The notes: generated by a model from the letters alone, not told the origin. Shown: positions 1-8,785, counted from the stretch's first letter. The stretch is DNA of 64,000 nt from Salinicola endophyticus (GCF_003206575.1 NZ_PZJO01000002.1:160046-224045), one strand, 5' to 3'. A program made the numbers and translations.

Positions 1-45
1 CCGGGTCTTCGTCTGTCTGGCTTTCCCTGATGGCGTGCCTGACGG

Positions 46-1755
46 TCATTGATAGAGCCTGAGGCCGACTCGGGTCACCCGGTTACCCTCCATCTCGCTG
101 ACCACCCAGTGAAAGCCGTGCCAATCGACGTCGTCGCCCACCACCGGGTGACCACCGACACGCAGCGCCACGAACTCGCCCAGCGTCATCTCCTGTTCGC
201 CTGGACTGAGGGTGAGACCGTAGGCGTTGGCCACGTCCTGCATCAACGCCTCGCCGTCGAGCGAGAAGGTCCCGAAGAAGGCGCGCTCGCGTTTGAGTTT
301 GGACTCGCCATTGAACAGCCGATTCAGGGAAGGCAGATCGCCGGTGCGCCCGATCAGGCAGATCACGTCCCCCAGTCGCAGCCGGGTACTGCCCTTGGGA
401 TGGAGCATGGCGTGCTGGCGGAAGATGGCCGAGATCAAGGTGCCCGAGGGCAGTCGCAGCAGCCGAATGGGCGCATCGTCCAGTGACTCGTTCTCGACCT
501 TGTAGACGAACATCTCGTAGTCGTTCTCCGGCAACACGCCGAGCTGGCCACGACGGTCCGGCGTCGTGGTCTCGGGTAGCGCCACGCGCATCCAGTGGGC
601 GAATCGCGCCAGGGTCGACCCCTGCAGCAGCAGAGAGATCAGGACCACGAAGAAGGCCACGTTGAAGTAGAGCGCCGAGTTCTCGACACCGCTGATCACC
701 GGGAAGATCGCCAGTACGATGGGCACGGCGCCGCGCAGGCCGACCCAGGAGATGAAGCACAGTTCGCGCCAGCGGAAGTTGAAGAACGGTACCAGCGACA
801 CGAGCACCGCGACCGGACGCGCCACCAGAATCAGCGCAATCCCCAGGATCATGCTAGGCACGGCGTAGTTGATCATCTCCGATGGGGTAACCAGCATGCC
901 CAGTACCAGGAACAGCCCGATCTGACTCAGCCAGGCAAGACCGTCATGGACCGGCAGGATGTGCGTCAGATGACGTCCGGGCTGGTTACCGATCATCAGC
1001 CCGGTGAGATAGATCGCGAGGAAGCCGCTGCCACCGATGATGCTGGTAGCACCGAAGATACAGAACCCCAGCGCCAGGGCCAGCAGCGAGTAGAGCCCCG
1101 GCGCCAGATCGAGCCAGCGCAGCAGCTTGGCCGAGACCCAGCCGCCGCCAAGGCCGATCGCCAACCCCACGCCAAACTGCAGCACGAAACGCATCAGCGT
1201 CTCGCTGATTCCGCTCACACCACCGGTCAGCATCTCCGCCAGGGTGATGGTGAGAAAGATCGCCATCGGGTCGTTGGTCCCCGACTCGATCTCCAGGGTG
1301 GCACCGACACGTTCGTTGAGATTGACGCCCTGCCCCTTGAGCATCGAGAAGACCGCGGCGGCGTCGGTGGAGCCGACGATCGCACCGACCAGCAGCCCTT
1401 CGATCGGAGTGAGGTCGAGCAGCCACATTGCCAGCAGGCCAATGATGCCACTGGTGAGAAACACCCCGATGGTGGCCAGCGACAGCGCCGGTTTGAGACC
1501 TACGCGGAAGGTCTGGAAGCGCGTGCGCAGGCCACCATCCAACAGGATCATGGCGAGCGCCAGATGGCCGATCAGAAAGGCTTGCGAGTAGTCGTCGAAA
1601 TGCAGGCCGAGCACGCCCTCCTCTCCCGCGAGCATGCCCAGCCCGAGGAAAAGCAACAGCAGCGGCACGCCGATCCGGGAGGAGACCCGGCTGGCGAGAA
1701 TGCTCAGCGCGATCAGCGCGCCGCAAACGAGAAACAAGCTATTGATCGAGTCCAC
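46..1755 (-). CDS. cvrA: K+/H+ antiporter, CvrA/NhaP2 family
   Basis: Inner-membrane cation/proton antiporter that exchanges cytoplasmic K+ (or Na+) for H+. The first ~390 residues are a run of hydrophobic helices typical of the CPA1 exchanger domain, including the ion-site segment GSTDAAAVFS and the helix SGTNDPMAIFLT. A cytoplasmic TrkA-C (RCK-C) region with LPSGTLISAIFR follows, then a CorC/HlyC-associated domain at the end. This three-part layout and the length match E. coli CvrA (578 aa). The frame can open at TTG 1782, but GTG 1755 gives VDSINSLF, which lines up with the usual N-terminus. Neither start has a good ribosome site, so the start is uncertain. The ion specificity is inferred from the family. 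Confidence 0.9.
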   Translation of the reverse strand: MDSINSLFLVCGALIALSILASRVSSRIGVPLLLLFLGLGMLAGEEGVLGLHFDDYSQAFLIGHLALAMILLDGGLRTRFQTFRVGLKPALSLATIGVFLTSGIIGLLAMWLLDLTPIEGLLVGAIVGSTDAAAVFSMLKGQGVNLNERVGATLEIESGTNDPMAIFLTITLAEMLTGGVSGISETLMRFVLQFGVGLAIGLGGGWVSAKLLRWLDLAPGLYSLLALALGFCIFGATSIIGGSGFLAIYLTGLMIGNQPGRHLTHILPVHDGLAWLSQIGLFLVLGMLVTPSEMINYAVPSMILGIALILVARPVAVLVSLVPFFNFRWRELCFISWVGLRGAVPIVLAIFPVISGVENSALYFNVAFFVVLISLLLQGSTLARFAHWMRVALPETTTPDRRGQLGVLPENDYEMFVYKVENESLDDAPIRLLRLPSGTLISAIFRQHAMLHPKGSTRLRLGDVICLIGRTGDLPSLNRLFNGESKLKRERAFFGTFSLDGEALMQDVANAYGLTLSPGEQEMTLGEFVALRVGGHPVVGDDVDWHGFHWVVSEMEGNRVTRVGLRLYQ

Positions 1756-1853
1756 GAGACTATCGTCGGTATCCGTTCCCAAAGATTCAGTATGCCATGT
1801 CGTTACCCGATTGCGCGGGGAAGCGCACTGAATTTTTTATCCTTTTCATATGC

Positions 1854-2705
1854 CTAGAGCCAATGGGGATGTGCCTGGAGCGTCACGCTCTGTGGCCCCA
1901 GCACGCCGAGGGCCAGGATGACCGCGCGCATGCCGGCGCGATAGCGGTCGAGCGGCGGCAGATGCTCGGCGCCGTAGGCGTCGACGAAGGCCTCACGCTG
2001 TGCCGCGCCCTCGAGTATCAGCTCGAGCAGACACAGATCGAACTCCAGTGGCGCCCATACCAGTGCCTCCCAGTCGGCCCAGTAGCCATCCAGTCCGCCG
2101 CGCAGGAACTGGTCCGGGCGCAGGTCGGGCAGACTCCAGACCGCACGGCTGGGCAGCGGCCAGGCGAGATCGGCCAGCTGTGCGGCGTCGAGGCCGCTGT
2201 GGCTGGAGACGAAGGCCCATGCCGCCTGCGGCCAGGCATCGAGAGGATGGACCTCGCCAGCCGGGTGCCCCCATCCCGGTAGCGTGTCGCGATGCAGTCG
2301 CCGTAGTTGCCGACCCAACTGGCCTGCGAAGGCAGTATCCATCCGCGCCGCCGGCGCCTGGCGCCAGGGCAGACTCCACAGTGGCGCGCCCTGGAGCCGG
2401 CCCAGCCAGGTCAGCGGCAGCGGCGCCAGCGGCAGGTGCTGGGGCAACGAACCTGCCAGCGCCGGCAGTTCATGGGCATGGCGCCAGCGGTCGACACCGA
2501 ACAGATCACGCATGCCGCGCCAGAACGGATCGTCTTCGGCACCGGTACGGGCCAGCTTGTAGAGCTTGGGCGAGAGCTCCTCACTGCGCCACAGCCAGTT
2601 GGCGCTATCGGCAAAGCGCAGCGGCAGCGGCGTCAGCGGTACGCCGGCGTAGAGCGACACGCGGCGCGTCAGTTCGGCATCGGCGATGGGCGGAACATCT
2701 GACAA
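1854..2705 (-). CDS. Phosphotransferase-like (APH-fold) protein of unknown substrate
   Basis: A 283-residue soluble protein with no signal peptide. The C-terminal half contains LPDLRPDQFL followed by WADWEALVWAPLEFDL. This resembles the catalytic loop and metal-binding Asp region of aminoglycoside/choline-kinase-fold phosphotransferases (HxDxxxxN...DxE), but the first His is replaced and the motif is degenerate. Start is TTG 2705, preceded by a GGGGAG ribosome site 8 nt upstream; no suitable ATG is present. It is divergent from the TPP-riboswitch thiamine-precursor operon, so a thiamine- or choline-kinase-like role can be guessed but not shown. Confidence 0.6.
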   Translation of the reverse strand: MSDVPPIADAELTRRVSLYAGVPLTPLPLRFADSANWLWRSEELSPKLYKLARTGAEDDPFWRGMRDLFGVDRWRHAHELPALAGSLPQHLPLAPLPLTWLGRLQGAPLWSLPWRQAPAARMDTAFAGQLGRQLRRLHRDTLPGWGHPAGEVHPLDAWPQAAWAFVSSHSGLDAAQLADLAWPLPSRAVWSLPDLRPDQFLRGGLDGYWADWEALVWAPLEFDLCLLELILEGAAQREAFVDAYGAEHLPPLDRYRAGMRAVILALGVLGPQSVTLQAHPHWL

Positions 2706-2784
2706 GATCGCGACTCCCCGTCGGGTTCAGAGTATCGGACCGAAGGTGGGCAGCGGCGCCCAGGCGGCGTACAATCGGCGCTCA

Positions 2785-2872
2785 CTGGATAGGGGTGCCC
2801 GCCGGCCGGGCTGAGAGTGCAGCGCACAACCCTGGAACCTGAACCGGTTAGCACCGGCGGAGGAAAGGCCAG
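2785..2872 (+). promoter_or_regulatory. TPP (thiamine pyrophosphate) riboswitch, THI element
   Basis: The THI-box core is present in order: GGGGTGCC (from 2792), GGCTGAGAG (2809-2817), ACCCTGGAACCTGA (2828-2841), then ACCGGTTAGCACCGGCGG and AGGAAAGG (to about 2868). The pyrimidine-sensing CTGAGA loop and the GAACCTGA segment are essentially consensus. It lies about 55 nt before the start of a thiamine-precursor ABC transporter, so thiamine pyrophosphate should repress thiZXY expression. Confidence 0.96.
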
Positions 2873-2924
2873 CCTGCCCGCGCATGACGCCCCCGCCGTT
2901 GCAGCCCCCTTCATGGGAGTGGTC

Positions 2925-3680
2925 ATGTCACCACCCGGGCTGGACATTCGCCGCGCCTCGCTCACCTTCGGCGCCCGCCCATTGTTCCACGATCTCGCCG
3001 TCGAATTCGACGCCGGCAGCTGGACCTGCCTGCTCGGGCGCAGCGGCTGCGGCAAGAGTTCGCTGCTGCGCATGATTGCTGGCCTCGCCCTGCCCGACCG
3101 CCACCGCATCGAGTGCACGACCAGCGACGGGCTGCCGCTGCAGGGGCGCCTGGCGTGGATGTCACAGCAGGACCTGCTGGTGCCGTGGCTGCGGGTCATC
3201 GGCAACGTGATGCTGGGCACCAGGTGGCGCGGCAGATGGGCCGGCCCGACGGCATCGGAAGCGCGTGAGCGGGCGCTGGCGCTGCTGTCACGTGTGGGCC
3301 TGGCAGACAAGGCCGATGCCTGGCCGGCGGCACTCTCCGGCGGCCAGCGCCAGCGTGTGGCGCTGGCACGTACGCTATACGAGGATGCCGGGGTGGTGCT
3401 GATGGATGAGCCCTTCTCCGCGGTCGACGCCATCACCCGGCTAGAGCTCCACGACCTGGCCAGCGAACTGCTCGCCTCGCGCACCGTGATCATGGTCACC
3501 CACGACCCGCTGGAGGCGCTGCGGCTCGCCGACCACCTGCTGGTGCTGCAGGGCGAGCCAGCCCGCGCAGTGCCGATGGCGGCACCGACAGGTCGGCGGC
3601 CGCGGGCGCTGGATGATCCTCAGCTGCTGGCGCATCAGGCCGAGCTGGTGGCCCTGCTGCGGGAGCCGGCACATGTCTGA
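2925..3680 (+). CDS. thiZ: Thiamine-precursor (HMP-type) ABC transporter ATPase
   Basis: Cytoplasmic ATP-binding subunit (251 aa) of an importer for hydroxymethylpyrimidine-type thiamine precursors. Walker A GRSGCGKSS is at residues 38-46, the Q-loop is WMSQQDLLVPWL, the signature is [15 protein letters not shown], Walker B is VVLMDEPFSAVD, and the H-loop is MVTHDPLEAL. A longer frame runs back into the riboswitch aptamer and is implausible. ATG 2925 has GGGAG 5 nt upstream and starts just before the conserved IRRASLTFG segment. The stop overlaps the start of the permease gene, so the two are translationally coupled. The substrate is inferred from the riboswitch and the ThiY-like partner. Confidence 0.9.
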   Translation: MSPPGLDIRRASLTFGARPLFHDLAVEFDAGSWTCLLGRSGCGKSSLLRMIAGLALPDRHRIECTTSDGLPLQGRLAWMSQQDLLVPWLRVIGNVMLGTRWRGRWAGPTASEARERALALLSRVGLADKADAWPAALSGGQRQRVALARTLYEDAGVVLMDEPFSAVDAITRLELHDLASELLASRTVIMVTHDPLEALRLADHLLVLQGEPARAVPMAAPTGRRPRALDDPQLLAHQAELVALLREPAHV

Positions 3681-4482
3681 CTCGACCGCACTGCACGCGG
3701 CCCGGCCCGGTCTCATAGGCAAACTCCACGGCCCCACCCGGGCGCTGCTGGCACTGATACTGCTGATCGCCGCCTGGCAGGCGGTCATCACCCTCACAGG
3801 GGTACCGCGCTACATTCTGCCTTCGCCGCTGGCGGTGGCACGGGCGCTGGTCGAACAGCGCGCACTGCTGGCCCACAATGCCCTGGTCACCGCGACCGAA
3901 ATCCTCGGCGGCTTCATCGGCGGCGTGCTGCTGGGGCTGGCCACGGCCCTGTCACTGGCGCGCTTCCGCCCCCTGCGCCGCACCCTGCTGCCACTGCTGC
4001 TGATCAGCCAGGCGATACCGCTGTTCGCGCTGGCGCCGATCCTGATGCTATGGCTGGGCTACGGCCTGTGGCCCAAGATCCTGATGGCGATGCTGATCAT
4101 CTACTTTCCGGTCGCCTCCACCGGCTACGATGGCCTGCGTCAGACTCCCCAGGGGTGGCTAGACCTGGCCACCACCTTCGGTCTGTCGCGGCGCCAGACG
4201 CTGCTGCGGGTTCAACTGCCGGCGGCGCTGCCGTCACTCGCCTCGGGACTGCGCATGGCCGCCAGCGCGGCACCGATCGGCGCGGTGATCGGGGAATGGG
4301 TCGGCGCCAGCCAGGGCTTGGGCTATCTGATGCTCAACGCCAACGCCCGCCTGCAGATCGATGTGATGTTCGCGGCCCTGGTGGTCCTGGTGGCCTTCGC
4401 GCTGGCGCTCTATTTCGGTATCGACGCAGCAATTCGCGCGGCGATGCCCTGGCATCGCGATCGCCTGGAGGCCAGTGCGTGA
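3673..4482 (+). CDS. thiX: Thiamine-precursor ABC transporter permease
   Basis: Inner-membrane permease (269 aa) of the BPD_transp_1 family. Hydrophobic helices cover most of the length. The cytoplasmic coupling (EAA) loop is visible as LDLATTFGLSRRQTLLRVQLPAALP, split here as LDLATTFGLSR and LLRVQLPAALP. ATG 3673 overlaps the thiZ stop by 8 nt. The permease follows the ATPase and precedes the binding protein, the usual compact order for this importer. TPP-riboswitch control is shared with thiZ. Confidence 0.9.
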   Translation: MSDSTALHAARPGLIGKLHGPTRALLALILLIAAWQAVITLTGVPRYILPSPLAVARALVEQRALLAHNALVTATEILGGFIGGVLLGLATALSLARFRPLRRTLLPLLLISQAIPLFALAPILMLWLGYGLWPKILMAMLIIYFPVASTGYDGLRQTPQGWLDLATTFGLSRRQTLLRVQLPAALPSLASGLRMAASAAPIGAVIGEWVGASQGLGYLMLNANARLQIDVMFAALVVLVAFALALYFGIDAAIRAAMPWHRDRLEASA

Positions 4483-4538
4483 CGCTCCTGGATGACGATC
4501 ACACGCCGACAATAACCACACCCAGAGGGAACCTGCGT

Positions 4539-5564
4539 ATGTCCACGCTATCTCGAACCACTCCTGCCACACTCGGACCACATCGCCCGGCGCTGGCCGG
4601 CCTGATCCTGCTGATATTGGCCGCGCTGCTGCCGCTCCGCACCCTGGCCGATGACGAGGCGCTGGCACCACCCCAGATGATTCCGCTGAGCGTGATGCTC
4701 GACTGGTACCCGAATCCGGTCCATGCGCCGATCCTGGTGGCCAAGCAGCTCGGGCTGTTCGCCAAGCGCGGGCTGGATGTCGACATTCAGTCGCCGGCGG
4801 ACCCCAGCGTGCCGCCCAAGCTGGTCGCCGCCGGGCGCATCGACCTGGCCATCAGCTATCAGCCGCAGTTGCATCTGCAGGTCGACCAGGGGCTGCCGGT
4901 GGTACGTATCGGCACGCTGATCGCCACCCCGCTCAATGCGCTGCTGGTGCGCGCCGACAGCGGTATCGACGACCTCTCCCAGCTCGCCGGCAAGAAGATC
5001 GGCTACTCGGTGGGCGGCGTCGAAGAGGTGCTGTTGGCGGCGATGCTCGAGCACCACGGGCTGACGCTGGACGACGTCGAGATGGTCAATGTCAACTTCT
5101 CGCTGACGCCGGCGCTGATCAGCCAGAAAGTGGATGCGGTCACCGGCGCCTTCCGCAACTTCGAGCCGGCGCAGATGAAGCAGGAAGGGGTCGAGGGCAA
5201 GCCCTTCTATATCGAGGAGGAAGGCGTTCCCACCTACGACGAGCTGATCTTCGTCGCCAATCGCGACACCCTGAACCAGCATCGCGACGCCTACCGCCGC
5301 TTCATGGACGCGATCGGCGAGGCCACCGCCTGGATCATCAACCATCCGGATGAGGGCTGGCAGCGCTTCATCGCCTATGACCCGTCGCTGGATACCCCGC
5401 TCAACAAGGCGGCCTGGAACGCCACCCTGCCGCGTTTCGCGCTGCGCCCGGCAGCGCTGGACGTCAAGCGCTACCGCGACTTCGAGGCCTTCCTGCTCGA
5501 GCGCGGCCAGATCAAGAGCCAGAGCCCGATCTCGCGCCTGGCGGTCGATCTCAACGCACCCTGA
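4539..5564 (+). CDS. thiY: Thiamine-precursor substrate-binding protein (NMT1/THI5-like)
   Basis: Periplasmic binding protein (341 aa). The N-terminus has a cleavable signal peptide with core LAGLILLILAALLPL, ending near residue 36. The mature part begins with SVMLDWYPNPVHAPILVA and continues VAAGRIDLAISYQPQ, characteristic of ThiY/THI5-like HMP-binding proteins. ATG 4539 has AGAGGGA 9 nt upstream and gives a proper signal peptide. A GTG overlapping the thiX stop at 4479 is also in frame but adds a charged leader. It supplies substrate to ThiX/ThiZ. Confidence 0.9.
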   Translation: MSTLSRTTPATLGPHRPALAGLILLILAALLPLRTLADDEALAPPQMIPLSVMLDWYPNPVHAPILVAKQLGLFAKRGLDVDIQSPADPSVPPKLVAAGRIDLAISYQPQLHLQVDQGLPVVRIGTLIATPLNALLVRADSGIDDLSQLAGKKIGYSVGGVEEVLLAAMLEHHGLTLDDVEMVNVNFSLTPALISQKVDAVTGAFRNFEPAQMKQEGVEGKPFYIEEEGVPTYDELIFVANRDTLNQHRDAYRRFMDAIGEATAWIINHPDEGWQRFIAYDPSLDTPLNKAAWNATLPRFALRPAALDVKRYRDFEAFLLERGQIKSQSPISRLAVDLNAP

Positions 5565-5589
5565 GTCAGAATCGGCTACTGTGGGGAGC

Positions 5590-6495
5590 ATGAGCTCCCC
5601 CATGCCTCTCTACGACCCGCGACGCGACCCCGCCGAGTCGCTGCCCAGTACCGGTATCGGTGCCCTCGATGCCCTGCCGTCACGTACCGGCGTCTACGTC
5701 TTTTTCGGTCAAAACGACCTGCCGCTCTACGTGGGCAAGAGTCTCGACATCCGTACCCGGGTGCGCACCCACGTGCGCGACCCCGCTTCCGGGCGTCACC
5801 GCCACATGATCGAGCAGACCCGGCGCATCGCCTGGATTCTGACCAGCGGAGACCTCGGTGCACAGCTGCTCGAGGCGGATCTGATCAAGCGCTGGGTGCC
5901 GCTCTACAACCGCCAGCTGCGTCGCCGTGTCAGGCTGATCAGTTGGGACTGGCCGGAAGGTGATGCACGCCCCGAGCTGAGCGATGGCCAGTGGGTGGTC
6001 ACCGCGCGCTCGCGCTTCTATGGGCTGTTCCGCAATCGCCATACCGCGCGCAGTACACTCAAGGATATCGCCACCGAGCAGGCTCTGTGCCTGCAGGTCC
6101 TGGGGCTGGAGAGGGGGCGCGGGCGCTGCTTCGGCTATCAGCTGGGACGCTGCCAAGGCGCCTGCTGCGGCGAAGAGAGTCTGGAGAGCCATGCTCGACG
6201 GGCCAAGGCGGCGATGGAACGGCTGCGGATCGAGAACTGGCCGTGGCCGGGTCGGGTCGCATTTCGCGAACACAGTGACAGCGGCGACGTCGCGCTGCAC
6301 GTGGTCGACCATTGGCACTACCAAGGCAGTGTCAGCGATCTGCACCAGCTCGAGGTACTACCCGACAACCGCGGTTTCGATATCGACACCTACCGGATTC
6401 TCAACCGCTTCCTCGCCGCCCAACCCGACAATCTCGACGTCATTCCCGTGGAGGGCGAGATGATCGACGAAGGCGAGACGGACGGCAGCGATTGA
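5590..6495 (+). CDS. cho: UvrC-homologous excision-repair endonuclease Cho
   Basis: Single-strand endonuclease that makes the 3' incision in UvrAB-marked damaged DNA. The 301-residue length fits Cho (about 295 aa) rather than the ~600-residue UvrC. The GIY-YIG nuclease domain occupies residues ~30-115: TGVYVFFG for GIY, then LYVGKSLDIRTRVRTH with the catalytic Arg, and LLEADLIKRWVPLYN with the metal-binding Glu. A cysteine-rich stretch GRCQGACCGEES follows near residue 195. It begins 25 nt after thiY, so read-through from the thi operon is likely. Only the left half (TACTGT) of a LexA box is seen upstream. The start could also be ATG 5602. Confidence 0.9.
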   Translation: MSSPMPLYDPRRDPAESLPSTGIGALDALPSRTGVYVFFGQNDLPLYVGKSLDIRTRVRTHVRDPASGRHRHMIEQTRRIAWILTSGDLGAQLLEADLIKRWVPLYNRQLRRRVRLISWDWPEGDARPELSDGQWVVTARSRFYGLFRNRHTARSTLKDIATEQALCLQVLGLERGRGRCFGYQLGRCQGACCGEESLESHARRAKAAMERLRIENWPWPGRVAFREHSDSGDVALHVVDHWHYQGSVSDLHQLEVLPDNRGFDIDTYRILNRFLAAQPDNLDVIPVEGEMIDEGETDGSD

Positions 6496-6597
6496 GCGCC
6501 ACCGAATGGAGCATCGCCGCATCCACGTCAACGGCGAAGCAGACAGTGGCGGTCCAGGGCTCAAACGGTGGCGGTTCGACTCTCGGATAGGCGCGAC

Positions 6598-7440
6598 TCA
6601 GAGAGAGGCGAAAAAGCGCGACAGCGCCTGCAGGAACGCTTCCGGCTGCTCGGCGTGGAGCCAGTGCCCCGCGCCTTCCAGCGTCTGCCAGGTCGCTTCG
6701 GGCATCACTGCCGCCACTGCATCACGATGAGCGTCACGCACATAGGGAGAATCACCACCGCGCAGCAGCAGCGCTGGCCCCGGATAGGCGCCCTCGCCGT
6801 CCGGCGCGGCGATGATATCCGCATAGCCGTCGGCGATCTCGTCGAGCCCCACCCGCCAGCGCAGGATCCCGGCGTCGTCCCGTACCAGATTGGTCGCCAG
6901 GAACTGGCGCGTGGCAGCGACCTCCACGCTTTCAGCCATCAGCGCATCGGCCTCGCGGCGCGACTCCGGCTCACCCTCGGCGACCCGACGCATGGCGGCA
7001 AAGATTTCGTCATGACCGTGGTCATAGGCTACCGGGGCAATGTCGGCGACGATCAGGCTGGCCACCGCCTGGGGCTGCTGGCGGGCCAGGGTGATCGCCA
7101 CCTTGCCGCCCATCGAGTGACCCAGCAGATCGAACTGAGTGATCTCGAGCGCGTCTAGCGACTCGGCGACATCATCCGCCATCTGCGCGTAGCGCATTCC
7201 CGGCGCATGCGGCGAACGCCCGTGATTGCGCAGATCGACCGCCACCACGCGGCGCGTCTGCTGCCACTGCTTGATAGGCGAGCGCCAGTTATCGGCGCTT
7301 CCGAACAGGCCATGCAGCACGACCAAGGGGCGTGTGGCGTCATCGGCATCGACGACGCCGGTATCGATACAGTGCAGTTGCAACCTGGCTCTCCTCTTGC
7401 TCTTCTTCCAACTTCGGACTCGCCTTTCGGCGGTGGGCAC
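6598..7440 (-). CDS. Alpha/beta-hydrolase esterase, YbfF-like
   Basis: Cytoplasmic acyl esterase/thioesterase of the alpha/beta-hydrolase superfamily (280 aa). The oxyanion segment is VLHGLFGSADNW, the nucleophile elbow is GHSMGGK (Ser in the middle), and the catalytic His is in GAGHWLHAEQP. Together with DLRNHGRS this pattern matches YbfF. The physiological ester is unknown. The first ~20 residues are basic and may not be translated; an internal start is possible because no clear ribosome site precedes 7440. It is convergent with cho, with no obvious terminator in the 100-bp gap. Confidence 0.82.
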   Translation of the reverse strand: MPTAERRVRSWKKSKRRARLQLHCIDTGVVDADDATRPLVVLHGLFGSADNWRSPIKQWQQTRRVVAVDLRNHGRSPHAPGMRYAQMADDVAESLDALEITQFDLLGHSMGGKVAITLARQQPQAVASLIVADIAPVAYDHGHDEIFAAMRRVAEGEPESRREADALMAESVEVAATRQFLATNLVRDDAGILRWRVGLDEIADGYADIIAAPDGEGAYPGPALLLRGGDSPYVRDAHRDAVAAVMPEATWQTLEGAGHWLHAEQPEAFLQALSRFFASL

Positions 7441-7556
7441 GCCTTTCGACCAGGGGCTTGTCTTTCAGCCACGGCGCTGGCCGCCTTTGTCGTGGCGCCG
7501 GCAGTAAGAATAACAGAGCATCGCTCGACCCGTGTCCGGCCTGCCAGCCCAGGATC

Positions 7557-8228
7557 TCAGCGCCGCGGCAGGCCCGGCAGTGACTCGTCCCGTCCGCTCA
7601 GCAGGAACCGCCCCAGCCAGGCCAGCAGGACCCCGTAGAGCGGCAGGAAGAACAGCAGGCTGATGGTCAGCTTCACCGCGTAGTCGAACCAGGCGATATC
7701 CACCCAGTGCTCACGCATGAAGGCGTCGGGACCGTGCCAGAAGGCGATCGCAAAGAACGCGAAGGTGTCGGCCAGGTTACCGAGGATGGTCGAGAGCGTC
7801 GGCGCCACCCACCAGGCGCGCAGCCGGCGCAGGCGATCGAAGACATGGATGTCGAGCAGTTGCCCCAGCACATAGGCCATGAAGCTGGCCAGCGCGATGC
7901 GACCGACGAACAGGTTCCACTGCCCCAGTGCCTCGAAGCCCTGGAATCGGCCCTGCTGGAACAGCACCGACACCCCATAGGAGATCATCAGCGCCGGCAC
8001 CATCACCCCGGCGATGATACGTCGCGCGGCCGACTTACCGAACAGCCGCACGGTGAGATCCGTCGCCAGGAAGATGAACGGGAAGCTGAACGCGCCCCAG
8101 GTGGTATGCAGGCCCCACAGCGTGAACGGCAGCTGCACCAGATAGTTGCTGGCGGTGATCACCGCCACGTGAAAAGCGACCAGCCACAGCAGCGCCTGGC
8201 GAATCTGACTCTCGTCGAGCTTGAGCAT
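7557..8228 (-). CDS. yhhQ: Queuosine-precursor transporter, YhhQ/VUT family
   Basis: Inner-membrane protein (223 aa) with about six hydrophobic helices. Family hallmarks are ITASNYLVQLP, the segment FIFLATDLTVRLFG (conserved TDL..R) and LGNLADTFAFFAIAF. Homologues import preQ0/preQ1 or queuine for tRNA modification. A longer frame starts at 8285, but ATG 8228 (MLKLDESQIRQ) follows an AAGGTTC ribosome site and gives the usual N-terminus. No convincing preQ1 riboswitch was found upstream. Confidence 0.88.
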   Translation of the reverse strand: MLKLDESQIRQALLWLVAFHVAVITASNYLVQLPFTLWGLHTTWGAFSFPFIFLATDLTVRLFGKSAARRIIAGVMVPALMISYGVSVLFQQGRFQGFEALGQWNLFVGRIALASFMAYVLGQLLDIHVFDRLRRLRAWWVAPTLSTILGNLADTFAFFAIAFWHGPDAFMREHWVDIAWFDYAVKLTISLLFFLPLYGVLLAWLGRFLLSGRDESLPGLPRR

Positions 8229-8401
8229 GAAAGAACCTTTTTCGTCTGCCGGTCGGCCGAGGGGTAAGGGAACCCTCAGTGACAACGTCCCGCTCGCTGC
8301 CGCCTCTCAGCGCGCCACCTGGCGTCGCCTCCGGCGAGCGTCGACGGGGGCGGCATTATAGGTACCCTCTCGATACCAGACCAGATGGACCACTAAAAAA
8401 A

Positions 8402-8432
8402 CTTTGTAACTTAACGTTACAAAGGTTAATAT
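8402..8432 (+). promoter_or_regulatory. Operator and promoter of the ArsR-type regulator
   Basis: A perfect 9-bp inverted repeat, CTTTGTAAC (8402-8410) and GTTACAAAG (8416-8424), is separated by TTAAC. It covers a plausible -35 (TTGTAA, 8405-8410), with -10 TAATAT (8427-8432) 16 nt away. The local sequence is strikingly AT-rich against the GC-rich background. The position just upstream of an ArsR-family gene suggests autorepression. Confidence 0.7.
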
Positions 8433-8488
8433 AAGAAATGAATGTAACAGATTGTTCAGCGCCGGCCCTGCGAATGCGGACTTCACAT

Positions 8489-8785
8489 ATGACGGAACAG
8501 ACACTCTCGGAAACTCAGTTCGGGCCCGCCACCGCGACCCTGAAGGCGATGGCCAACGAAAGTCGGCTACGCATTCTGTGCCTGCTGATGGCCGGGGAAC
8601 GCTCGGTGACCCAGATCAACCAGCAGATGGCGCTGAGCCAATCGGCGCTATCGCAGCATCTTGCCGTGCTGCGCCAGGAGAGGCTGGTCACCACGCGGCG
8701 CAGCTCGCAGATCATCTACTACTCGCTCAACGGCGATACCGCCGGGCAGCTGATCGCCACCCTCGCCAATCTAGATCTGGGCTAG
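8489..8785 (+). CDS. ArsR/SmtB-family winged-helix repressor
   Basis: DNA-binding dimeric repressor of 98 residues. The ArsR core is evident: LKAMANESRLRILCLLMAGE, the recognition helix in LSQSALSQHLAVLRQERL, and the wing TTRRSSQIIYYSL. Only one Cys (ILCLL) is present and there is no CxC metal motif, so metal sensing is not supported. The overall shape resembles BigR/SqrR or HlyU-type regulators, some of which sense redox or sulfide. ATG 8438 is in frame but would sit at the predicted transcription start, so ATG 8489 is chosen. It is divergent from yhhQ. Confidence 0.85.
   Translation: MTEQTLSETQFGPATATLKAMANESRLRILCLLMAGERSVTQINQQMALSQSALSQHLAVLRQERLVTTRRSSQIIYYSLNGDTAGQLIATLANLDLG

Noticed and set aside
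595-1857. Long open frame (420 codons) antisense to cvrA
   Set aside because: Gln/His/Arg-rich composition and no family resemblance; it is the mirror of a GC-rich coding gene.
5574-5592. LexA box before cho
   Set aside because: Only the left half TACTGT is present; no ACAGTA-like right half at the required spacing.
8229-8300. preQ1 riboswitch upstream of yhhQ
   Set aside because: A GAGGGTTCCC/ACCCCTC fold exists, but the A-rich tail required for the pseudoknot is replaced by GC-rich sequence.
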